Below are positions 43,291-52,594 of a stretch of DNA of 64,000 nucleotides, in pieces. The stretch's first letter is position 1, and every line of letters begins with the position of its first letter. The notes under the pieces are model-generated. The model was not told where the DNA came from, ran no database searches, and worked only from the letters and a program-made list of their open reading frames with translations. The position numbers and the translations under genes are program-made. Location of the stretch: NCBI GenBank assembly GCA_947172415.1, contig OX359189.1:5036501-5100500 (forward strand), read 5' to 3'. This DNA comes from Chondrosia reniformis (taxonomy: Eukaryota; Porifera; Demospongiae; Chondrillida; Chondrillidae).

Positions 43291-44055
43291 GCGTTCTAAG
43301 TCTGTCTGAAGTTGTTCGAGTCTAACTTGACAGAGGCGTTCTAAGTCTCTCTAAAGCTGTTCGAGTGTAGCTTAGCAGAGGCGTTCTATGTCTGTCTAAA
43401 GTTGTTCGAGTGTAACTTGACAGAGGCGTTCTAAGTCTGTCTATAGTTGTTCGAGTGTAGCTTAGCAGAAGGGTTCTACATTTGTCTAAAGTTGTTCGAG
43501 TGTCGCTTAGCAGAGGGGTTCTACATTTGTCTAAAGTTGTTTGAGTGTAGCTTAGCAGAGGGGTTCTAAGTCTGTCTAAAATTGTTCGGGTGTAGCTTAG
43601 CAGAGGGGTTCTACATTTGTCTAAAGTTGTTCGAGTGTAGCTTAGCAGAGGGGTTCTAAGTCTGTCTAAAGTAGTTCGAGTGTAGCTTAGCAGAGGGGTT
43701 CTAAGTCTGTCTAAAGTAGTTCGAGTGTAGCTTAGCAGAGGGGTTCTAAGTCTGTCTAAAGTTGTTCGAGTGTAGCTTAGCAGAGGCGTTCAAGTCTATC
43801 TAAACGGTTGTTCGAGTGTATAGCTTAGCAGAGGGGTTCTACGTGTGTCTAAAGTAGTTCGAGTGTAGCTTAGCATTGGGGGTTCTAAGTGTGTCTAAAG
43901 TTGTTCGAGTGTAGGTTAGCTGAGGCGTTCTAAGTCTGTCTGAAGTTGTTCGAGTGTAACATGACAGAGGCGCTCTAAGTCTGTCTAAAGTCGTTCGAGT
44001 GTAGCTTAGCTGAGGGGTTCTACATTTGTCTAAAGTTGTTCGAGTGTAGATACAC
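43286..44055 (+). repeat. 45-bp satellite array A
   Basis: About 17 units of 45 bp. Core: ttctaagtctgtctaaagtt, gttcgagtgtagcttagcag, aggcg. Most units are full length and differ by a few substitutions (aggcg/agggg, aagtct/acattt). Being 15 codons long, the unit stays open in some antisense frames, which are not genes. Confidence 0.95.
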
Positions 44056-44059
44056 TTAC

Positions 44060-44905
44060 ATTACAATGTTACGTTTATTCAAGCTTAACACTTTAATTCG
44101 AAAAAGAGCTAAGCTTATCAGTAGCGTGAATGAATTATTAGAAGGCCTATGGCTACGTAGCTTAGCGCTTTAGCTTATCCCTAGCCTGTATGACATAATG
44201 TACGACTGCATGTGTTTCTATGTAGTATTCTTGCAGTGCTTAGTTGGTGTAGACATTCCTTAAATTTATAATTATGGTTAGCAATAGCATTGAAGTGTTT
44301 CTGTGTGTGAGATTTCACTAATTTGTTGGTAATGAGGATATGCATTAAAGACTATCTAACAAAGTCTTGGCATCCCTCTTTGCTTGCTGGTTAGTGTTGA
44401 ACGTCAACTTATGTTAAATGAGACAAACAAATATATAATAAATAATAAATCGATATGGAGTTTATGTGGCGCACGAAATGAGCCTTTGGCTGTACCTACT
44501 ATCAATATTGATAGTAGGTACCGCCAAAGGCTCATTTCATGTGTATTTGCATATTTGGTGATAACCTTCGCCTTTACAGTCGACTGCAAAAATGAATGTT
44601 CAGTTTCAAGCTATATGAATGTCACGTAATTCTCACTGTAGGACTATAAGTTTAAAATATTTTCTAAAACGTTGAATCTATAAGGTTGAATAACTGATCA
44701 GTAAGGTCAAAATCATATCCCCTTTCGATCTACACTTACTAAGAACTTCCGCCAAGTTAATTACTTTAGCTGCAATACAGCTGTCGAGTAAGCGTTATTT
44801 CCTCTCGTTTTGTTTAGTATAAACACTCTTTATTTATTATATACACCCTACTGTTTTGTATAAACATTCTATTATTAATTAATCACCTTTATAATGTATT
44901 GTTTT
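44060..44905. other. Non-coding spacer with a 63-bp palindrome
   Basis: No gene. The palindrome 44475-44537 has arms gaaatgagcctttggc and tgtacctactatcaat followed by their inverse with a two-base mismatch, without a loop. Confidence 0.7.
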
Positions 44906-44911
44906 CATAAC

Positions 44912-45195
44912 GCGATTTATGTATGGCTTCGTGTTACGGATATGTATTTATATCTATAATACAAGTTAATACGCAACTATTATAACACTTATTTTATACG
45001 TCGATATAATACGAGTTCATACACAACTATTGTAACACCCAATTTATAGGTCAATACATCGTTTTTGCAAATGGCGGCCGTCAGGAAGCTGAAGCTTTTC
45101 TATCATGTTCAGGACACTTAAGCTTCCAAAATCGTTTGGAATACCAGTAGATCGCCATATTGAAGCCCAACGAAGTCGCCAAGTGCTTTCAATTA
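44912..45195 (+). repeat. Partial copy of the foldback left arm
   Basis: From tatggcttcgtgttacgga through gcaaatggcggccgtcagga to cccaacgaagtcgccaagtg this matches 42430-42725. No right arm follows; instead the spacer block at 45208 begins, so the arm-spacer-array order is duplicated from 42.4-44 kb. Confidence 0.8.
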
Positions 45196-45429
45196 GAAGC
45201 GTAATAAAAAATGCAAGTAAGTTTGGTCAATATCTATGAATCCTCGTTTGATTAAAGTAAATACTGTAATACTCCGTCTGTATAGGCCTATGTCAGTCTA
45301 GAAAGACGTTCTAATTAATGTCTGCGATCTGTGTAACATCTGTCAATGCTAAGTTGTTATTGTAATTGAAGTTCTACCTGTGCAGCCCGTAGGACTGATT
45401 TTGTAAAAATTTTGAACAGAGACGTTCTA

Positions 45430-46500
45430 TGTGTTTGTAAATTTGTACGTTCTAAGTCTGTCTAAAGTTGTTAGAGTGTAACTTGACAGAGGCCTTCTAA
45501 GTCTGTCTAAGGTTGTTCGAGTGTAGCTTAGCAGTGGGGTTCTAAGCGTGTCTAAAGTTGTTCGAGTGTACCTTAGCAGAGGCGTTCTAAGTCTGTATAA
45601 AGTTGTTCGAGTGTGACTTGACAGAGGCGTTCTAAGTCTGTCTAAAGTTGTTCGAGTGTACCTTAGCAGAGGCGTTCTAAGTCTCTCTGAAGTTGTTCGA
45701 GTGTATAGCTTAGCAGAGGGGTTCTAATTGTGTCTAAAGTAGTTCGAGTGTAGCTTAGCCGAGGCGTTCAAGTCTATCTAAACGGTTGTTCGAGGGTATA
45801 GCTTAGCAGAGGGGTTCTACGTGTGTCTAAAGTTGTTCGAGTGCGACTTGACAGAGGCGTTCTAAGTCTGTCTAAAGTTGTTCGAGTGTACCTTAGCAGA
45901 GGCGTTCTAAGTCTGTCTGAAGTTGTTCGAGTGTATAGCTTAGCAGAGGGGTTCTAAGTGTGTCTAAAGTTGTTCGAGTTTAGCTTAGCCGAGGCGTTCT
46001 AAGCGTGTCTAAAGTGGGACGAGTGTAGCTTAGCAGAGGCGTTCTAAGCGTGTCTAAAGTTGTTCGTGTGTAGCTTAGCAGAGGGGTTCTAAGTGTGTCC
46101 ATAGAGTTGTTCGAGTGTAACTTGACAGAGGCGTTCTAAGTCTGTCTGAAGTTGTTCGAGTGTATAGCTTAGCAGAGGGGTTCTAAGTCTGTCTAAAGTT
46201 GTTCGAGTGTACCTTAGCAGAGGCATTCTAAGTCTGTGTAAAGTTGTTCGAGTGTATAGCTTCACAGAGGTGTTCTAAGTCTGTCTAAAGTTGTTCGGGT
46301 GTAACTTGACAGAGGCGTTCTAAGTCTGTCTAAAGTTGTTCTAGTGTAGCTTAGCAGAGGAGTTCTAAGTGTGTCTAAAGGTTATGAGTGTAGCTAACTT
46401 TGCTGAGGAGTTTTAAGTCTATCTAAGTTGTATGAGTGTAGCTTGACAGAAGTGTTCTACGTGTGTCTAAGGTTGTACAAGTGTAGCGTACAGAGGCATT
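45430..46500 (+). repeat. 45-bp satellite array B
   Basis: About 23 units of the same 45-bp sequence as array A, same orientation, with more length variants (an extra TATA in gtgtatagcttag, and shortened units near the right end where the repeat decays). Confidence 0.95.
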
Positions 46501-47090
46501 CTACCTGTGTCTGATGTTGTCTGTAATTATAGCACTACAACTGTAACTTATCTCATTGTACAAATTGTGTAGTCGATTATCGTCTTTACTCAACCCTTTT
46601 TTAACTGCATGTGACATAAAAAGTCCTGCAATGGATTTGATCTCATGCTCGTGAAAGAGAGTTGATTAGACATTAAACAACCTTTAAATTAATATTGGTT
46701 AATCGTCTTGATTATCTTTTATTTTCCCGAATCAGGTTTATTAATGAATAATAAATTACATAAACAGTGCATGTATATGTTTATAGTTCTACTGGAAGAA
46801 AATGTTCCCGCCTCCAGAAACATTTATTGAATGGAACGTCTAAAGGAAAAAAAGAGAAAAATCATTAATTTTTTATTTTACATATATTATACATTCAAGT
46901 GCATGTTGTTTACCATTGAACCCTTCCCCTGTCTACCCACATTGCTTTTGGGGGAGTTGCATCTTTTGCACCTCCCCCTGAAGCCAAAGTTGTAGAACCT
47001 GCATCTACACATGGAAAAGAGGTTATAATAACATACACAAAAAACTGCTTAAGACACATCTTACGTGTTACATGTCCACCCTTTCTTGCC
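46500..47090. other. No gene recognised
   Basis: AT-rich noncoding DNA following array B. Confidence 0.5.
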
Positions 47091-47094
47091 TGCC

Positions 47095-47370
47095 TTCTTT
47101 TGTGTTTGAGGGCGGGGAACTGGGTGACAGGGTGGGGTGGTGGAGGTAGTGGGTGTAGTGCTTGGAAGGGGGGGGGGTAAGTTATTGGGAGTAATGTTGG
47201 GTGGAGGTGGAGGATTGTTGGATGTGATAGGTGTAATGTTCGGTGGGGGTGGTGTATTGGTGAGGGTGGTGGGAGTAGGGTTGGGTGGGGGTGGTGAAGT
47301 GGTGGGGGTGGTGGGGTTGATGTTTGGTTGGGGGGTTGGGTTTATGCTTTCTTCAAGCAGGAGTGCATCG
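47095..47370 (+). repeat. G-rich low-complexity tandem repeat
   Basis: Imperfect repeats of ggtgggggtggtg(g)agt type, including a run of ten G near 47167. The plus frame would be Gly/Val-rich and the minus frame Pro/Thr/His-rich; neither has gene context. Many closely spaced G runs could form G-quadruplexes. Confidence 0.8.
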
Positions 47371-47399
47371 TCCTATAATATATTTAAATAGAAAACGGG

Positions 47400-48740
47400 A
47401 TCTAAACGATATTTACATAATCGTAACAGTATACCAATACCATAGAAACTACAATATCTCAACCGGTTAGAGGCTTACCTACAGCTAGGGTATATGAAGA
47501 CATTCCTATTGCAATGATATACGCTGTACAAGGATATATGTCCGTATTACGGAATATTGAGGTGTCTATAAATCAGACGTTACTTAAATACGTACGTCTA
47601 CGGGCAACAATCGGAATTTGTGTCCGCATAATCGCGATGTCCGCATTTCAGAGAATCCCGTATAAGGGGTTACACTGTATTCTTCAATAAATTCGTATGC
47701 ACATGTTATACACTTCCTTTCGTTAAAATTCTTACCAATTATTAAAATAAACTTGATAATAGTTTATTTTGTTTAGTTTACGTACGCCTACGGGTGGTAT
47801 AGTTTACGTGTCGCTAAAACAGGGCAGAGTGAGTCCGCCATTCTTTATTTAGAGGAATATCGTCCGGTATATCATGCAAGAAATGAAACTCACTACTTCC
47901 ATCGTATCCATTCTCGTGTTCGCAAGCGTCTGAAATTCTTATCGCACAGCTGGAATCTGGTCCAACAGCCGAAGTTCGCTATAACGGCTGAAATTTGGCG
48001 TTTTAAGCGAGCATTTGGCGGTAACAATATTATCGATATCGCTATAACAACCTACGCTACAACGATGAACGTCGAAAAGTGGCTATTGCTTATAACAGCG
48101 TTTTTCAACGCTACAGCTATCTATGACTCCCTTCGTGAACGCCAAACATCATCTCTAGTGAGTATATTGATTATCTTCTACTAAGCAATAACGCTTATAT
48201 GTATAAGTAGTAGACCTCCTATATTATATACGCGCTGCTTATACATTAACTGATAATAATTATGTAAAGACGATTTGGCCTTTGATCGCCGTCTCTAAAC
48301 AAACAGTAGTGTACAATCCATATAAAGATTAATATTTACACTACTCCATGTCAAGAATCGGTGAACACAAAGACGTAGGGTGCTACACTGTAGAGTGAGG
48401 GAAACACATTATCAAATCAAGTTATAGGAGGCAGCCCCGTACTCGAGGTACTTGCTCATATTTCAGTATTAAGGCATCAAGCGTACGTTTCACCGGTTCC
48501 AATTCGTCGTTTGAAGTCCGTAAGTCTTTAAAACCTTGTACGCAGGCTTTGCTTTGGTTTTCATCAGTTCAGTTTTCATCAGTGCCATTTTCATCAGTGA
48601 CGCTAGTGAAGAGAAAGCTAATTAAAGTTTAGAATAGTATGCCCAAGTTAGCCTAAGCGTTGGGCATTTCGTTTACAAGTATTCGAAGATGGAAGCCATA
48701 TCAAAATTTAATTTGAAATACAGCATAGGGATTTCACGGT
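47400..48740. other. No gene recognised; possible Tc1/pogo-type end
   Basis: The segment ending at about 47681 (cccgtataaggggttacact followed by GTA) looks like the right terminal repeat of a pogo/mariner-type MITE; a matching left end was not found. The rest is noncoding with several cgctataac-like motifs. Confidence 0.3.
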
Positions 48741-48823
48741 GCCTCCAAATACAGACTTTTCTGTTAGTCCTATAGTCTTACGGCTCATGACTTCCCTCTA
48801 CTAAAGTCTTACAGTACATTTAG
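48741..48823 (+). repeat. Direct repeat left of array C
   Basis: From gcctccaaatac through cttacagtacatttaggc, repeated with few differences at 49263-49345. Together they bracket satellite array C. Confidence 0.85.
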
Positions 48824-49258
48824 GCAGAGGGGTTCTACATTTGTCTAAAGTTGTTTGAGTGTAGCTTAGCAGAGGCGTTCTAAGTCTGTCTAAAGTTGTA
48901 CGAGTGTAGCTTAGCAGAGGGGTTCTAAGTGTGTCTAAAATTATTCGAGTGTAGCTTAGCAGAGGGGTTCTACATATGTCTAAAGTTATTCGAGTGTAGC
49001 TTAGCAGAGGCGTTCTAAGCGTGTCTAAAGTTGTTCGTGTGTAGCTTAGCAGAGGGGTTCTAAGTGTGTCCATAGAGTTGTTCGAGTGTAACTTGACAGA
49101 GGCGTTCTAAGTCTGTCTTAAGTTGTTCGAGTGTAGCTTAGCAGAGGGATTCTAAGTCTGTTTAAAGTTGTTCGAGTGTAGCTTAGCAGAGGGATTCTAA
49201 GTGTGTCTAAAGTTGTACGAGTGTAGCTTAGCAGAGGGGTTCTACATTTGTCTAAAGT
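48824..49258 (+). repeat. 45-bp satellite array C
   Basis: About ten units of the arrays A/B satellite in the same orientation, sharing variants with array B (gtgtccatagagttgttcga). It begins and ends abruptly at the flanking direct repeats. Confidence 0.95.
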
Positions 49259-49262
49259 TACG

Positions 49263-49345
49263 GTGCCTCCAAATATACCCTTTTCTGTTAGTCTTATAGT
49301 CTTACAGCTCATGACTTCCCTCTACTAAAGTCTTACAGTACATTT
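49263..49345 (+). repeat. Direct repeat right of array C
   Basis: Second copy of 48741-48823, preceded in both cases by the bases acggt. Confidence 0.85.
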
Positions 49346-49349
49346 AGGC

Positions 49350-51140
49350 TGTAAGTTTACTTCTAACTTAAATTAGATTCCCGTGTTTACAAACAGGACA
49401 GTATTTGTTTATAAACTGTTTATAATAAACACTGTAATGTTTGTATCATCTATTGATAATCATGCTAATCAGTAATAAGAAGCGTAGGGCAAAGACATCG
49501 ACGGCGCCTGCCAAATGAATACACTAGTCTTTTGCGCTCTGAAGGCCTTCTTTTGATTTTTAGCCATATTACATGATATCCTTAAATATGTCCGGCGCCG
49601 TACGTAATCATTTTGTCTTTGTTTAAGACAAATTACATCTATGCGTAGTAATACCTTTACTATAACGTTTAATATACTTTTTCAAATTATCTTATCAATA
49701 AACAAGGGCAAATATTACAATGATAGTGATAAAGATGATGGTACTGTAAGGATGAGACAGTGACGTTTAATCATAGATTATGTATACTACGTAACGTTAC
49801 GTAGTATAGATAATTAATCTATGGTTTAATATAGGCACAATTCCTTTGGTGACGTTCCCTTGCTATGCTAAGGACGGCTGGTACCAAAGTTTTTTAGCTA
49901 CGTGAATGAAAAGAAAAGCTTACCCCTTTGTGTGAAACTCTTTGGATATGATTTAGGGATGAAAAATCACCAGTGTCCACCTCCCAAAACCTTTAAGTAC
50001 CATCATCTGAACCTACAGAAATGTATACTTAGCTGTCGGTCTGTGAATGCTGACACCAATTTTCAGCTGCACATCTATCCATTCGAAAGAGTTGTATTTC
50101 TTCATTCGGATTCCCTTCCTTTTCCTCCTACTTTCTTAAGCTGCTAAGATTCATCTTAAATTATTACTTAAATCCGACTTCTACTTAGGACGACTTCTAC
50201 TTAGGAAAAGAACAATGACTATATCGGTATCCGCCAACGCGCGGCTGTCACCATGTTTGTTGAAATTTCGTTTTTGGGTACAGTGTTTCCGGGACGTATG
50301 ATGAGCTAAAGCGCTTTTATAAATGACTTGATACGTCAAATAGCCTTTGAAGAGGGATACTATAAAGGATTTCATATGATTCTCGTATATCAATATAGTG
50401 TAACGATATAGAACGATCGAGGTTGATACGCTTCCAGTTGTAGAGAATAAGCTATAGATCGTTAGCAATGACGCCAAGCTTCTCAAACTGTCGATCGAAA
50501 GGCTACCTTGCTAGGTATTGTATTATTATTGATATATACAAAGAAGCGGAAGCGCGTAAATCGTTTATGTACCTGTAGTAGTAGCACCACAAAGTTTTTA
50601 AATGAATGCAGCATATCCCTAATAACAGATACATGTACTAAACGGACTCTAGTAGTTAATAGTAAGTGATAGTAAAGTAGGCCATCCTTTTAGTACACTT
50701 AGGAAAAACGCTTTAGATGGGTAACTTGTCCAGCAACTTTGTGTGTCTTTATCTTAGAACATGGGGTCTCCTGATATTAATCTATTTAAGTAGAGTTACT
50801 CTCTGAACCCATTGTTACAATGCATGTATATATCTCTCATTTGAATAATAAGAGAAATATATGCTTTTTAAATTATAGTAATGCAAAATGCGGTTCCAGA
50901 GAATGTACGCTGTCAAACACAAACAATAAAGTGTGTCTGAATGCAACTATCTTCACACCTCCAAAACTAAAATTTGGAAGCATAACAACCCTTGCTCACA
51001 TCACGTTATGCCGTTTCCAATCAATTTAATAGTCTTATACACACCTATATAGTCTTATTATGCAATACTTAATTGCCTTCTGAAAACTTACTGACACCTT
51101 CCATATTTATTGGAATGTAGTCATTGACATACTTTATTTT
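49350..51140. other. No gene recognised; palindrome at 49769-49826
   Basis: The core tatactacgtaacgttacgtagtata (49783-49808, a perfect 26-bp palindrome) is flanked by outer arms aatcatagatta and taatctatggtt. Short frames (49902-50147, 50181-50486, 50820-51029) show no family resemblance. Confidence 0.55.
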
Positions 51141-51144
51141 ACCG

Positions 51145-51718
51145 CAGTGGAACCTGTATAAGACAGTCAGCCTTGGGACCTGACCAACTGGCTCTTATAC
51201 AGAGGTGGCCTGCTTATAGAGTTTGCATCAAATATAATTACAATATATAATAATATGGCGAAACAGTATAATTTCGAAGGTGGGGATGATCAACTCCTTC
51301 GCCTTCAAAATTGCCTGCACCTGCGTTTGTCCACACTTAAAAGTGTCAGCGATCTTCCTCGTTCCAATGCCAAACAGTTTCATTTTTCTTCAGGAAGGGT
51401 GAGAGCATCGCCCTCTGTGAAGTGGCTGGGGGGATGGTTAACCGTGGCCTAGAAATTTCGTGCATGTACTGATTTTACGGATGCCTGGCCTACATAGAGA
51501 GGCTCAAGAACCTCTTTCCGTAGCAAAGAACTTTACTGACAAGTGTATTATTTTGTTTGTATTCGAGCAGTGGCCGTTTAACGTAATAGAGAGTGACCGT
51601 TACTGCAGGTTAATAATGCACACAAATTAATATGTATTCATTCGGGACTTCCCCTATAGTTACCGACTTATACTAGGATACCGCCTAACACAGGTAACTG
51701 CTGACACAGGTTCCACTG
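51145..51718. mobile_element. pogo-type MITE with transposase HTH remnant
   Basis: Left end CAGTGGAACCTGTATAAGAC, right end tgacacaggttccactg: inverted repeats over about 16 bp with more scattered similarity inside. On the minus strand (about 51410-51250) it encodes MKLFGIGTRKIADTFKCGQT and QVQAILKAKE, the helix-turn-helix of pogo/CENP-B-type transposases. The right flank is TATA; the left flank is ACCG, so the target duplication is not intact. Confidence 0.7.
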
Positions 51719-52590
51719 TATATATATATATATATACATTTATAGCTTTTCCAAGGTATATAAATGAGTGAAAAACTGAATTTAGTTGCTTATGAAACTG
51801 CTTTTATGGTATGCACAGTGAAACCAGAACTGGCTGGCTGACAAATTAATTTTATTTACAAATTGCATGCTATGTTATTACTACATCCTTTTTATCCCAT
51901 GCAGCAGGAATCATCCCAAATAACAGAACATGAAAGAAACAGTAAGAAAAGTTGCACAGAACACAAGCCAACTAAGCCATCATTGATACCGTAAAGTGAC
52001 AATATTGCATGTATGTGTTTGTTTTATCTATAATTATGCAAGGCAATGTCTGGGCGCATAAATTTCTATTGCATTATTTAATTACAACATTTATAAAGCT
52101 CGACCACACCAACTTCAAGTACGTCACAATGAATTCCTTTTTCTAGCGTTGATAGTAAATTTGTTCGTAGAAGAATCGACGATAGTGGCAATAATGTTGA
52201 AGCAGCCATTTTTAAGTAAGTCGAAATCATCACTTCCATTTACTCTACAATATAGTTATTATTAGTCCAGAATCGTGCCGTCATGTGATTCTAGAAGGCT
52301 GTGAGTGGGGCAGCTGCTTAGAGGTGATGGGTGGGGCAGCTAGCTGCTCAAGCGGTGGTGCTATATAATCTTGATCGACAAGATCACATGCATAAAAAAC
52401 GCTAATGTGTTTAGAGGCCAAATTTTTAATAATCACAGTAATTTTTTCACATGCATGCAATTGTACCTTTACGGTAAGTTGTTCTATTCTGTGTGACTGG
52501 GTTTTGTTGATAATCATTTCTATATATATTAGCTGCCTTTCTATTTTTTATTCCAGGCTATAGATGTCTGAAAAATGAACAATATACGGT
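51719..52590. other. Leader region upstream of the Helitron gene
   Basis: AT microsatellite at 51719-51736, then noncoding DNA with no stop-free frame leading into 52595. A Helitron 5' end (TC at the border) could lie here but cannot be fixed without a second copy. Confidence 0.4.
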
Positions 52591-52594
52591 ACGT

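Noticed and set aside
43286-44055. CRISPR-like regular array
   Set aside because: The whole 45-bp unit repeats without unique spacers and the sequence is eukaryotic, so it is a tandem satellite.
47137-47391. Gly/Val-rich open frame
   Set aside because: Low-complexity G-rich DNA; no gene context.
48801-49312. Antisense open frames with RTPLLSYTRTTLD repeats
   Set aside because: They come from the 45-bp satellite, whose length is a multiple of three; no start context, splice sites or non-repeat coding sequence.
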